From Arthrobacter sp. Soc17.1.1.1 (GTDB lineage: Bacteria; Actinomycetota; Actinomycetes; Actinomycetales; Micrococcaceae): DNA of 64,000 nucleotides. Numbering within the stretch: the stretch's first letter is position 1; each line of letters begins with the position of its first letter. The notes under the pieces are model-generated. The model was not told the origin of the DNA. It worked only from the letters and a program-made list of their open reading frames with translations, and did not search any database. This document shows positions 52,342 to 62,276 of the stretch, in pieces. The stretch lies in contig NZ_JBAJII010000001.1 of NCBI RefSeq assembly GCF_036867195.1, positions 2,418,001 through 2,482,000 on the forward strand, read 5' to 3'. The position numbers and the translations under genes are program-made.

Positions 52342-54252
52342 TCAGCGGAGCTTCGCCGACAGCAGCTGCTGCGCTGCGCCGGTCACCCGGATCCTATCGT
52401 CGCTGCCGGCCGGGGGGACGTACAGCATCACGGCTTCGCCGTAGTTGACGTCGATTCCCTTGTCGCTGGCGTCACTGCCGGTCAGCGACTGGTACACCGT
52501 GCCCTTGAGGTCGATGGTGTCCCCGGCACCCTTCGGGACGCTCGAGTAGGTGTGGGTGATGTACCCGAACACCATCGCGCCGCCGTCGCCCGTCGGCAGG
52601 GCCTGCGTGCGGTCGCCCTGGGCCTGGTGGGTGAAGGTGATGGTGGCCGCCTTGTTGCCCGGGTCGGCGACGACGCCGGCCTGGAACTCGGTGATGGCCT
52701 CGGAGAAGGAGTTCTCCTCGAAGGTCGCGGCGTTGGTGCCGGCCGGCGTGGTGAGGAAGTCGGCGATCGACGCGACGGCGTCCTGGGGTGCCTTCGCGAG
52801 CGTCCCGGCGTCGTCGAGCGGGACGGGAGCCGATGCGCCGGGCGCCGGCGGGGAGGGGAAGGTGCTGCCGGGCAGCATCTGGACCGCGGAGGTCAGCTTG
52901 TAGTTCTCGCGCGGGGTCTCCTGCACCAGCAGGAGGGCCTGCGGCACCGGGTTGTCGTCGCTCTGCGTGAGGGCCACGACCGTCCGGGGCCATTCGGCGT
53001 CGGTGGGGATCATGTCCAGCAGCACGGGCTCCGCCGCGACCGGCACGGGGGCGGCGGCCTGTGCGTCCTTCGCGCGGACGGCGTAGGACCCGGTCCGCAG
53101 GTCGAGCGCGGCGCCGTCGACGCGCGGGGCCAGGCGCCGGGCGTCGGAGGCGGCGTCGGCGTCGGCGACGGTCGAGGCGACGGACGCGAGGATCCGCTCG
53201 AGCTGGCCGGCGAGGACCACGGGCGGGCCGCTGGCCTCGCTGCCCGCGGACGGCGCACCGGGAGCGGCGGACGACGACGCGTCCGGCGTCGCGGTGGCCG
53301 CGGAGGACGGCGTCGCGGTGGCCGCGGAGGACGGCGTCGCGGTGGCCGCAGGGGACGGCGTCGCGGTGGCCGCGGAGGACGGCGTCGCGGTGGCCGCAGG
53401 GGACGGCGTCGTCGTCGCCATCCCGGGGGCGATCCCCAGCAGGGACCCGCCCGCCACGAGGCCCGTGAGGACGAGGACGGGCGCGGGAGCGGCGATCGAC
53501 GGGACCGCCGACCCGCCGGCCCGGGCGTGCCGGCGGGCATGCGCCCGGGTGCCCTCGGCCGCGTCGGCCTGTGAGCCCCGACGGTCGCGCGGCGGGACGA
53601 AGAGGAGCGCGATGCCGAGCACGACGACGAGCGCTCCGCCGATGATGAGCGGCAGGGCGAACGGTGTGGACTGGTCGTTGGGGCGCGTGACGGAGACCTG
53701 GGTGGGAGCGGGCGCCGTCCCGTCGGCGGCGAGCAGGATGGACCAGTCGCCCTCCACGGGCTCGCTCCACCGGTAGGTCAGCGATCCGTCGCCGGGCTCC
53801 TCGCTGATCCAGAGGTCGCTGCCGCTCGGATCGGGGACGGAGTCCTCGCCGTCGGTGAACTCGGAGGACAGCGTCTCGTCGGCCACGCCCTTGACGGCGA
53901 GGTGCGCGGCATCGCCCACCCACGCCTCGACGTCGGACGCGCGACCGATCGCGAGGGTGAAGGGACCGTCCGCCTCGACGGTGACCTCGACCGACCCGTC
54001 GGCGTCGCCGCGGGCTCCGGGCTCGATCACGGTGACCGGCGCCGTCCCGGCACCCTGGGCGACGCTCGCGGTGACCGTCTCCGCGGGCGCCCAGAGGGTC
54101 CGCTGGCCGATGCCGAGAAGCATCAGCAGGAGCCCTGCCACGATGATCGGTACTGCTGTCTTTCCGCGCACTGGTTGCCTATCGTCGTCCGTTGCGGCGG
54201 ACCTCCCGGCCCCTTCCGCTCCGATGGCCCGGCGCACGCGGCGCCGGGCCAT
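52342..54252 (-). CDS. Large membrane-anchored protein of unknown function
   Basis: A 636-aa protein I do not recognise as a named family. Visible: an Arg-rich N-terminus, TM near 33-48 (AVPIIVAGLLLMLLGIG), an outside domain (about 50-195), TM near 197-218 (ALPLIIGGALVVVLGIALLF), a further hydrophobic segment (VLVLTGLVAGGSLLGIAPG), a Thr/Ala/Pro repeat tract and a C-terminal domain (about 340-636) of beta type. The repeat tract comes from a 24-nt tandem array. A GTG at 54171 is a plausible alternative start that would remove 27 residues. It is divergent from the AI-2E transporter gene. Confidence 0.7.
   Translation of the reverse strand: MARRRVRRAIGAEGAGRSAATDDDRQPVRGKTAVPIIVAGLLLMLLGIGQRTLWAPAETVTASVAQGAGTAPVTVIEPGARGDADGSVEVTVEADGPFTLAIGRASDVEAWVGDAAHLAVKGVADETLSSEFTDGEDSVPDPSGSDLWISEEPGDGSLTYRWSEPVEGDWSILLAADGTAPAPTQVSVTRPNDQSTPFALPLIIGGALVVVLGIALLFVPPRDRRGSQADAAEGTRAHARRHARAGGSAVPSIAAPAPVLVLTGLVAGGSLLGIAPGMATTTPSPAATATPSSAATATPSPAATATPSSAATATPSSAATATPDASSSAAPGAPSAGSEASGPPVVLAGQLERILASVASTVADADAASDARRLAPRVDGAALDLRTGSYAVRAKDAQAAAPVPVAAEPVLLDMIPTDAEWPRTVVALTQSDDNPVPQALLLVQETPRENYKLTSAVQMLPGSTFPSPPAPGASAPVPLDDAGTLAKAPQDAVASIADFLTTPAGTNAATFEENSFSEAITEFQAGVVADPGNKAATITFTHQAQGDRTQALPTGDGGAMVFGYITHTYSSVPKGAGDTIDLKGTVYQSLTGSDASDKGIDVNYGEAVMLYVPPAGSDDRIRVTGAAQQLLSAKLR
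53291..53410. repeat. In-gene tandem array of five 24-nt units
   Basis: Five nearly identical 24-nt units differing only at two positions (AGG versus GGG types). They encode an eight-residue Ala/Thr/Pro/Ser repeat linking the membrane part to the C-terminal domain. Confidence 0.92.
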
Positions 54253-54407
54253 CAGGAATAGTCACCCAATGGTAACGAAGTTCCTCCGCAGCCCCGTCCC
54301 GGGGGCGGCCCGTCAAGACCGTCCTCGGCGGTGCCCGGCTGTTAGGGTTTCGCTAGTCGACCCACCCGCCGGACACGCACCGCACCTTTCGAAAGCTGAG
54401 CTCCTCG

Positions 54408-55724
54408 TTGACAGACCACCAGGAAGTCCCGCTCGACCAGCCGCTCCCGCGGCCCGAGCCGCCCGGGACCGTCGAGGACACGCAGCCCGCAGCTGCACCG
54501 GGCGACGGCACGCCTCCGCCGTCGACCATGCGCTCCCTCTTCTCGCTCGCCCGGAAGTCCCTCCCGGCGGCGCAGCCGCGGCCCCGCTTCGAGTTCCCGC
54601 CGGAACGCGAACCCGTGGGCGTCGCCGTCGACCCCGACGTGTCGCTCGCCGACGAGCGCCTGAAGTTCAGCGGCCCCGACCGCCGCAGCATGAGGACGCA
54701 CCCCATCCACTTCGGCTTCATGATGAGCGTCGGCGTGGGGCTCGCACTGCTGGCGTTCTTCATCATCACCAACGTGGGCCAGCTCCTGGTGTGGATCGGG
54801 GCGGCCCTCTTCATCGCCCTCGGGCTCGATCCGATCGTCCGGTGGCTCGAGACGAAGGGCGTGCCGCGCCCGGCGGGCATCGCGGTGGCCCTGTCCGTGC
54901 TCGTGGGCATCGTGGCCGGGTTCTTCGCCCTGCTCATCCCGACGATCGTGAGCCAGACCTCCCAGATCGTGGAGCGCGCCCCGGGGTACGCCGACGACTT
55001 CCTGAACTCGGAGTTCTTCACGACGCTCGACCAGCAGTTCCAGGTCCGCGACCGCGTGGTCTCGGAGATCGACAAGTTCTTCGCCAACAGCGAGGCCGTG
55101 GGCGGGATCTTCGGCGGGGTCCTCGGCGTCGGCACGGTGATCATCAACGGCCTGTTCGGCTCCCTGGTGATCCTGGTCCTCGCGCTCTACTTCCTCGCGT
55201 CCCTGCCGTCCATCAAGAAGTGGGCGTACCGGCTCGCGCCCCGCTCGCGCAGGCCCCGCGTGGAGGTCCTCTCCGAGGAGATCACCCGCAGCGTCGGCAT
55301 GTACGTGATCGGCCAGGCCTGCGTGGCCCTCCTGAATGGCACGTTCGCGTTCATCGTGATGTCGATCGCCGATGTCCCGTTCTCCGTGCTGCTGGCGTTC
55401 GTCGTCGCGCTGCTGGCGTTCATCCCGCTGGTGGGCGGCACCATCGCCGCGGTGATCGTCAGCCTCATCGCCCTGACGGTCGGCTGGCACACAGCGCTCC
55501 TGTTCGCCATCCCCTACGTGGCGTACCTCCAGTTCGAGGCGTACTTCATCTCGCCGCGCATCATGCAGCGCGCCGTCGCGGTCCCCGGCGCGGTCGCGGT
55601 GATCGCCGTCATCGCCGGCGGCAGCCTCCTCGGCGTCCTCGGCGCGCTGATCGCCATCCCGACGGCGGCGGCCGTGATGCTGCTCCTCAAGGAAGTGTTC
55701 ATCGCCCGGCAGGACAGCCAGTAG
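54408..55724 (+). CDS. AI-2E family (PerM-like) membrane transporter
   Basis: A 438-aa integral membrane protein. After about 95 cytosolic residues, TMs start with VGLALLAFFIITNVGQLLVWIG. The typical family stretch LFIALGLDPIVRWLETKGVPR follows, then a long loop (about 180-230), and the C-terminal set with VIGQACVALLNGTFAF and PLVGGTIAAVI. Members export autoinducer-2, indole or other small molecules, or act as sodium-proton antiporters; the function here is open. The TTG start has a GAAAG-type RBS. It ends 3 nt from the convergent hydrolase gene. Confidence 0.9.
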   Translation: MTDHQEVPLDQPLPRPEPPGTVEDTQPAAAPGDGTPPPSTMRSLFSLARKSLPAAQPRPRFEFPPEREPVGVAVDPDVSLADERLKFSGPDRRSMRTHPIHFGFMMSVGVGLALLAFFIITNVGQLLVWIGAALFIALGLDPIVRWLETKGVPRPAGIAVALSVLVGIVAGFFALLIPTIVSQTSQIVERAPGYADDFLNSEFFTTLDQQFQVRDRVVSEIDKFFANSEAVGGIFGGVLGVGTVIINGLFGSLVILVLALYFLASLPSIKKWAYRLAPRSRRPRVEVLSEEITRSVGMYVIGQACVALLNGTFAFIVMSIADVPFSVLLAFVVALLAFIPLVGGTIAAVIVSLIALTVGWHTALLFAIPYVAYLQFEAYFISPRIMQRAVAVPGAVAVIAVIAGGSLLGVLGALIAIPTAAAVMLLLKEVFIARQDSQ

Positions 55725-55727
55725 CCG

Positions 55728-56534
55728 TCAGCCGCCCGCCGGTGCCGAGGGCGCGACGGCGGACGGTCCCGTCCACCGGGCGGGCAGGGGGAGCTCGAGG
55801 TCCGGGCGCACGACGCCGACGATCTCGTTGAGCGCGCGTGCCGCGTACTTCTCCCCCACCCACAGGTGCTTCGCGCCGTCCACGCCGGTCACGTCCGCCT
55901 GGGGCACGCGGGCGAACCGGCGCTCCGCGTCCTCGGGGACCAGGTAGTCGTCGAACTCGGGGACGAGCACCTTCAGGGGCAGCCCGCTGGCCCCCCACGC
56001 GTCGAGGTCGGCGTCGACGGCGCGGTGCAGCGGCGGTGACAGCAGGATGGCGCCCTCGATCAGCTCCGCCACCGGGTCCTGGGCGCCGTACTTGAGGCAC
56101 AGCTCGGTCCCGAAGGACCAGCCCACGAGCCAGATGTGCTCGAGCCCCTGCGCCACGGCCCACTCGACGGCGGCCTGGAGGTCCAGCCGCTCGCCGTCGC
56201 CGCCGTCGAACGCGCCCTCGCTGCAGCCGCGCGGCGAGCAGGTCCCGCGCGTGTTGAACCGCAGGACGGCGATGTCGGCCAGGGCGGGCAGCCGGAAGGA
56301 CGCCTTCCGGTACACGTGCGAGTCCATGAAACCGCCGTGCGTGGGCAGGGGGTGGAGGGTCACGAGCGTGGCCCTCGGCGCACGGCCGCCGGCGGGGGCG
56401 GCGAACTCGCCCACGAGCGTCAGGCCGTCGGCGGTGTGCAGCTCGATGTCGCGCCGGTCGGCGGGGAGCACCGTCGCCGCGCGGATCTCGATCGCCTCGT
56501 CGCTGGGCATGAAGGTGTACGGGTCGCTGGGCAT
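55728..56534 (-). CDS. Alpha/beta hydrolase (serine hydrolase)
   Basis: A 268-aa cytosolic hydrolase. The VTLHPLPTHGGFMDSHVYRK region forms the oxyanion part, and the nucleophile elbow is the variant GWSFGTELC (G-x-S-x-G). The acid is within VPEFDDYLVPEDAE and the His in GAKHLWVGEK. The form resembles small dienelactone hydrolase-like or CocE-like proteins. It begins 6 nt after a TAGACT -10 box. Substrate unknown. Confidence 0.85.
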   Translation of the reverse strand: MPSDPYTFMPSDEAIEIRAATVLPADRRDIELHTADGLTLVGEFAAPAGGRAPRATLVTLHPLPTHGGFMDSHVYRKASFRLPALADIAVLRFNTRGTCSPRGCSEGAFDGGDGERLDLQAAVEWAVAQGLEHIWLVGWSFGTELCLKYGAQDPVAELIEGAILLSPPLHRAVDADLDAWGASGLPLKVLVPEFDDYLVPEDAERRFARVPQADVTGVDGAKHLWVGEKYAARALNEIVGVVRPDLELPLPARWTGPSAVAPSAPAGG

Positions 56535-56540
56535 CCTCCC

Positions 56541-56546
56541 AGTCTA
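56541..56546 (-). promoter_or_regulatory. -10 element for leaderless hydrolase gene
   Basis: TAGACT on the minus strand, with 6 nt (GGGAGG) before the ATG; a short-spaced SD cannot be excluded. Confidence 0.4.
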
Positions 56547-56599
56547 GGACGGGCGGCCGGCCGTCGCCGTCCCGGCGGGACGGGCGTCAGTAGCGGGTG

Positions 56600-56923
56600 T
56601 CAGTAGCGGAAGCTCCGCGTCTGCCAGCACCGCACGTGCCAGTGCCTGCGGTCCGCGAGGGCCGTCTCGGCACCGAACAGCGAGTCCTCCCGCCACACCA
56701 CCAGGTGCGCGATCCCGGGCAGGATGAAGGAGTTGCACCCCGGGCAGGTGTAGGTCTTGGCCGCGTTCCGCTCGGTGATGCGGCGCACCGACCACTCGCC
56801 GTCGGGCGCCGACTCCCGCAGCGGCAGCCCCAGCCGCGTCCGCTCGAGATCCGGCTCGGGCGGTGCGGACGCCTTGGACCGCGAGGACCCGCGGGGGCGG
56901 TTGGGACGATTGGAACGGGGCAC
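56600..56923 (-). CDS. Small zinc-motif protein divergent from nucS
   Basis: A 107-aa protein. A basic, Pro/Ser-rich N-terminus (about 1-25) leads into a compact domain with [21 protein letters not shown] and then [14 protein letters not shown], giving a Cys-x2-Cys ... His ... His-x3-Cys set that looks like a treble-clef or zinc-ribbon site. The start is GTG at 56923. It is divergently transcribed from nucS with a 77-nt spacer. Small proteins like this are often misannotated as ATP/GTP-binding, but no P-loop is present. Confidence 0.75.
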   Translation of the reverse strand: MPRSNRPNRPRGSSRSKASAPPEPDLERTRLGLPLRESAPDGEWSVRRITERNAAKTYTCPGCNSFILPGIAHLVVWREDSLFGAETALADRRHWHVRCWQTRSFRY

Positions 56924-56987
56924 CCCATCAGTGTGCCCGATGCCGGTGCGCGGACGCGCACCGGGCAGCCGGCGGCCACGCGCCCGG

Positions 56988-56993
56988 TAGAAT
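56988..56993 (+). promoter_or_regulatory. -10 element for leaderless nucS mRNA
   Basis: TAGAAT ends 7 nt before the nucS GTG start, with no SD sequence. Confidence 0.55.
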
Positions 56994-57000
56994 CTTCCCC

Positions 57001-57696
57001 GTGCGTCTCGTCATAGCCCGCTGCTCCGTCGATTACATCGGCCGCCTCAGGGCACATCTCCCGCTGGCCACCCGTCTGCTCATGGTGAAGGCGGACGGCT
57101 CCGTCCTGGTGCACTCCGACGGCGGCTCCTACAAGCCGCTGAACTGGATGAGCCCTCCCGCCACCCTGCGGGTGAGCGAGCCCGACGACGCCGACCGTGC
57201 CGAGGGCATCACCGAGGTGTGGACGGTGCAGCACGCCAAGACCGACGACCGGCTGGTCATCAACATCCGCGAGCACCTCCACGAGTCCGCCCACGACCTC
57301 GGCGTCGATCCGGGCCTCGTGAAGGACGGCGTGGAGGCCGATCTGCAGCGGCTGCTCGCCGAGCAGATCGAGCTCCTCGGAGCCGGGTACACACTCATCC
57401 GCCGCGAGTACATGACGGCGATCGGCCCCGTGGACATCCTCGCGCGCGACGCCCAGGGGCGCACGGTGGCCATCGAGCTGAAGCGGCGCGGCGACATCGA
57501 CGGCGTCGAGCAGCTCACGCGCTACCTCGAACTGCTCAACCGCGACCCGATCATGGCGCCGGTCCGCGGCGTGTTCGCCGCGCAGCAGATCAAGCCGCAG
57601 GCCCGCGTCCTCGCCACCGACCGGGGCATCGACTGCCTGACGCTGGACTACGACGCGATGCGCGGCGTGGACGACAGCGCCTCCCGCCTCTTCTAG
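57001..57696 (+). CDS. nucS: Mismatch-specific endonuclease NucS/EndoMS
   Basis: A 231-aa nuclease that makes a double-strand cut at certain mismatches and serves as the mismatch-repair system of actinobacteria and archaea lacking MutS/MutL. The N-terminal DNA-binding domain ([33 protein letters not shown]) and C-terminal RecB-like nuclease ([31 protein letters not shown], with D and E-x-K) are intact. The C-terminal RLF-type end resembles the beta-clamp-binding tail known for NucS. It begins with GTG, leaderless. Confidence 0.95.
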   Translation: MRLVIARCSVDYIGRLRAHLPLATRLLMVKADGSVLVHSDGGSYKPLNWMSPPATLRVSEPDDADRAEGITEVWTVQHAKTDDRLVINIREHLHESAHDLGVDPGLVKDGVEADLQRLLAEQIELLGAGYTLIRREYMTAIGPVDILARDAQGRTVAIELKRRGDIDGVEQLTRYLELLNRDPIMAPVRGVFAAQQIKPQARVLATDRGIDCLTLDYDAMRGVDDSASRLF

Positions 57697-57737
57697 CCAG
57701 CCCTCCGGTCCGCCGGGGCCCGCGGAGGGCGACGGCC

Positions 57738-57743
57738 TAGAAT
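57738..57743 (+). promoter_or_regulatory. -10 element for nagA
   Basis: TAGAAT ends 6 nt before ATG 57750. A GGAG falls between them but only 2 nt from the start, too close for a normal RBS. Confidence 0.45.
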
Positions 57744-57749
57744 CGGAGC

Positions 57750-58955
57750 ATGGCCCACTCCAGCGGAACGCCCACTGCCCTCTCCGGACGCCTGGTGACC
57801 GAAGGCGGGATCATCGACGACGGCGTGCTCCGCTGGGACGGCTCACGGATCGTCTCGGCGGGCGGGGCCGATCCCTCCGTGGAGCGGCTGCCCGAGGGCT
57901 TCCTCATCCTGCCCGGACTGATCGACCTCCACTGCCACGGGGCGGGCGGAGGGGACTTCACCTCCGGGTCCGACGCCGACATCGAGGCCGCGGCGGCGCA
58001 CCTCCACCGCGGCGGGACGACGACACTGCTCGCCAGTACCTGCTCGGCACCGCTCGACGACCTCGAGGCCGCCTTCGGCCGCCTCGCCGCGGCGGCGGAG
58101 GCGGGGCTGGTGGCCGGCATCCACGCGGAGGGTCCGTTCCTGTCCAGGGAGCGCAACGGCGCCCACGACCCGGCCTTCCTGCTCCTGCCGACGCAGGAGG
58201 ACGTGGCGCGCCTCGTCACGGCGGGCCGGGGGCACCTCACGTCCATGACGTACGCCCCGGAGCTGCCGGGCAGCGACGTCCTGGTCTACGAACTCGTGAT
58301 GCACGGCGTCATCCCCTCGATCGGGCACACGGACAGCTCCACCGAGCAGACCACGGCGGCGCTCGACCTCATCAACGAGGAGCTGGCCTCCACGGGCTTC
58401 GAGGGCTTCAGCGGCAGGCCGACCGCCACGCACCTGTTCAACGCGATGCCCGCGATCCACCACCGCTCCCCCGGCCCCGTGCCCCTGCTCCTGCAGCGCG
58501 CGCGCGCCGGCGAGATCGCCGTCGAGCTCATCGCCGACAACGTGCACCTGCACCCCGAGACGGTCCGGATGGCGTTCACCATCGCGGGCGCGGAGAACAT
58601 CTGCCTCGTCAGCGACTCGACCGCCGCGGCGGGCCGCACGTCGGGGACGTACGCGCTGGGACACGGCGAGGTGACCGTCGTGGGTGACGCCGCGGTGCTG
58701 ACCTCGACGGGTGGGCTGGCCGGCGGCGCCGGGAGCCTGCTCGACGTCGTGCGCTGCGCGGTGGGCGCGGGGGTCGGCGTGGAGGACGCGGTACGGTCCG
58801 CCACGAGCGTCCCGGCGGGCGTGCTGGGCCTGGCCGACGAGGTGGGGAGCCTGCGCGGCGGACTGCGCGCCGATGCCGTCGTGGTGTCGCCCGACCTCGC
58901 GCTGAGAGGCGTGCTCCGCGCGGGACGCTGGGTCCTGCCGCTCGATCGCGGCTGA
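57750..58955 (+). CDS. nagA: N-acetylglucosamine-6-phosphate deacetylase
   Basis: A 401-aa amidohydrolase that removes the acetyl group from GlcNAc-6-P in amino-sugar catabolism and cell-wall recycling. The metal site LPGLIDLHCHGAGGGDF (H-x-H), the AGIHAEGPFLSRERNGAHDP segment, SIGHTDSS and THLFNAMPAIHHR are all present, as is a DSTAAAG catalytic region. No nagB or PTS gene is nearby. It is convergent with DUF2550 (50-nt spacer). Confidence 0.94.
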   Translation: MAHSSGTPTALSGRLVTEGGIIDDGVLRWDGSRIVSAGGADPSVERLPEGFLILPGLIDLHCHGAGGGDFTSGSDADIEAAAAHLHRGGTTTLLASTCSAPLDDLEAAFGRLAAAAEAGLVAGIHAEGPFLSRERNGAHDPAFLLLPTQEDVARLVTAGRGHLTSMTYAPELPGSDVLVYELVMHGVIPSIGHTDSSTEQTTAALDLINEELASTGFEGFSGRPTATHLFNAMPAIHHRSPGPVPLLLQRARAGEIAVELIADNVHLHPETVRMAFTIAGAENICLVSDSTAAAGRTSGTYALGHGEVTVVGDAAVLTSTGGLAGGAGSLLDVVRCAVGAGVGVEDAVRSATSVPAGVLGLADEVGSLRGGLRADAVVVSPDLALRGVLRAGRWVLPLDRG

Positions 58956-59005
58956 GCGCCGGCAGGGTCAGCGGCGCGCGGCAGGCGGGGGTCGGTCGGG
59001 CAGGA

Positions 59006-59437
59006 TCAGCGCCAGGTGCCGATGCCGATGACCGGCCCGGCCTCGATCCAGGAGGACAGACCGGCGTAGACGTCGTACCTCATGGCGATGTCGAAGGCCT
59101 CGCCCTCGTGCGTCAGGTGGACGATGATCGCACCCGGCTGGATGCTGGCCCGCTCCGCCTCGGTGGCCGCACGCCACCCCGCCACCTCGAGGGAGCTGCG
59201 GAGGAAGCGGAACTTCGGGATGGGGCTGAGCGAGATGAGGCTGAGCCACTCGAGGTTCTTGTCCGTGTAACGACAAACCCCCACCCGCCAGCCCCGGGGA
59301 GGGAGGCGGATGGAGGCGTCGAAGGTGCCGAGCGCTCGGCCCAGCTGGTAGCGGCGGAGGAGGAAGGCGGCGATCACGAGCACGAGCAGGCCGAACACGA
59401 CCGCAAGGCAGATGAACGTCACACCGAGAGCCTCCAC
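59006..59437 (-). CDS. DUF2550 family membrane-anchored protein
   Basis: A 143-aa protein with one N-terminal membrane helix (LGVTFICLAVVFGLLVLVIAAFLLRR) and a cytosolic beta-rich domain (GWRVGVCRYTDKNLEWLSLI, FRFLRSSLEVAGWR). Conserved beside atpC in actinobacteria; role unknown. It starts with GTG 7 nt after a TAGGGT -10 box and 10 nt after atpC, so it can have both readthrough and its own transcription. Confidence 0.85.
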   Translation of the reverse strand: MEALGVTFICLAVVFGLLVLVIAAFLLRRYQLGRALGTFDASIRLPPRGWRVGVCRYTDKNLEWLSLISLSPIPKFRFLRSSLEVAGWRAATEAERASIQPGAIIVHLTHEGEAFDIAMRYDVYAGLSSWIEAGPVIGIGTWR

Positions 59438-59444
59438 GCCGGGA

Positions 59445-59450
59445 ACCCTA
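59445..59450 (-). promoter_or_regulatory. -10 element for leaderless DUF2550 gene
   Basis: TAGGGT on the minus strand, overlapping the last codons of atpC, with 7 nt before the GTG. Confidence 0.4.
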
Positions 59451-59741
59451 GACGGATTCCGGAGTCACCGAACCGCCGACCCTGGCGTTGTCCGCCACGA
59501 TCACCACGCGGTTGGAGTCGACCGAGAAGAAGCCGCCGTCCACACCGACCACCAGGCGCTCACCGTTGACGGGTTCCACCGAGAGCTCACCTGCTTCGAG
59601 GATCGCCAGGATGGGCGCATGGCCGGGAAGGATCCCGATCTGCCCGTTGCTGGTGCGTGCGTTGACGGTACGCGCCGCGCCCGACCACACGAAGTGGTCG
59701 GCCGCGACGATTTCGACCTCGAGTTCGCCGTTCGATGCCAT
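59448..59741 (-). CDS. atpC: F1F0 ATP synthase epsilon subunit
   Basis: A 97-aa subunit of the F1 central stalk. The N-terminal beta-barrel is complete (ELEVEIVAADHFVWSG, IGILPGHAPILAILEAGEL, VGVDGGFFSVDSNRVVIVAD). The C-terminal inhibitory helix pair of longer epsilons is absent, as in other short actinobacterial versions. It lies 5 nt after atpD. Confidence 0.95.
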   Translation of the reverse strand: MASNGELEVEIVAADHFVWSGAARTVNARTSNGQIGILPGHAPILAILEAGELSVEPVNGERLVVGVDGGFFSVDSNRVVIVADNARVGGSVTPESV

Positions 59742-59746
59742 CGGCG

Positions 59747-61243
<1,497 letters not shown>

Positions 61244-61290
61244 CTAAGTCTAGCTGCCCGGTGTCCGCGTGGATCCGGGCTGGTGGGGCG

Positions 61291-62184
61291 TCAGGACGCG
61301 TTCAGCGCGTCCGCGCCGGCCACGATCTCCGAGAGCTCCTGGGTGATCTCCGCCTGGCGGGCGGTGTTGCGCAGGCGCGTGTACTTCTTGATGAGCTCCG
61401 TGGCGTTGTCACCGGCGGACTTCATGGCCCGCTGGCGCGCTGCGAGCTCGCTCGCGGACGCCTGCAGCATCGCCGCGAAGATCCGCGACTCGATGTACCG
61501 CGGGAGCAGGGCGTCGAGGACCTGCTCGGGCTCCGGCTCGTACTCGTAGAGCGGCAGCAGCTCGCCGTCCTGCGGGACCTGCTCGTCGACGACCTCCAGC
61601 GGGAGGAGGCGCATGACGGACGGTTCCTGCACCACCATGGAGCGGAACTTCGTGTAGACCACGTGGATCTCGTCCACGCCGCCCTCGTCGTAACCCTTGA
61701 GGAAGGTCGCCAGGAGAGCCTCGCCGACCTCGCGGGCGGTCTCGAACTCGGGGGCGTCGGTGCCGCCCGTCCAGACCCTCTCGTAGTCGCGCTGGCGGAA
61801 GTCGAAGTACGACTGCGCCTTGCGGCCGATCAGGTAGGCCTGGATCTCCTTGCCCTCGGAGCGCAGCACCTCGAACAGGCCCTCGGCCTGCTTGAGGGCG
61901 CTGGCCGAGTACGACCCGGCGAGGCCGCGGTCGGAGGTCAACACCAGGACGGCGGCGCGGCGCACCTCACCGTGCTCGGTGGTGAGCGGGTGGTCGATCT
62001 CCGTCTGCGACGACACGGCCGAGACGGCCCGGGTGATCGCGTTGGCATACGGCAGGGCCGCAGCGACACGCGTGCGTGCCTTGCCGATGCGAGACGTCGC
62101 GATCAGCTCCATCGCCTTGAAGATCTTCCGCGTCGACGTGGTCGAGGCGATCTTCTGGCGGTAGACCCGGATCTGGGCTCCCAT
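61291..62184 (-). CDS. atpG: F1F0 ATP synthase gamma subunit
   Basis: A 297-aa rotor shaft subunit. The N-terminal helix [31 protein letters not shown] and the C-terminal helix ([20 protein letters not shown]...[21 protein letters not shown]) are typical. An actinobacterial-type insertion lies near 195-215 ([20 protein letters not shown]). A strong GGAGGAAAGGAC RBS precedes the ATG. Confidence 0.97.
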   Translation of the reverse strand: MGAQIRVYRQKIASTTSTRKIFKAMELIATSRIGKARTRVAAALPYANAITRAVSAVSSQTEIDHPLTTEHGEVRRAAVLVLTSDRGLAGSYSASALKQAEGLFEVLRSEGKEIQAYLIGRKAQSYFDFRQRDYERVWTGGTDAPEFETAREVGEALLATFLKGYDEGGVDEIHVVYTKFRSMVVQEPSVMRLLPLEVVDEQVPQDGELLPLYEYEPEPEQVLDALLPRYIESRIFAAMLQASASELAARQRAMKSAGDNATELIKKYTRLRNTARQAEITQELSEIVAGADALNAS

Positions 62185-62237
62185 GCTTGTCCTTTCCTCC
62201 GCCCCCGCGTCGGGGAGCGATCAGGCCAGGGTCCTGC

Positions 62238-62266
62238 CGCCGGGAGGGGCATGGCCCCTCCCGGCG
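62238..62266 (-). promoter_or_regulatory. Perfect hairpin between atpA and atpG
   Basis: A 13-bp stem (62238-62250 with 62254-62266) with a 3-nt loop, 10 nt after the atpA stop and 53 nt before atpG. With no T-tract inside an operon, it may act in mRNA processing, stability or partial termination. Confidence 0.65.
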
Positions 62267-62276
62267 AACAGATCCT

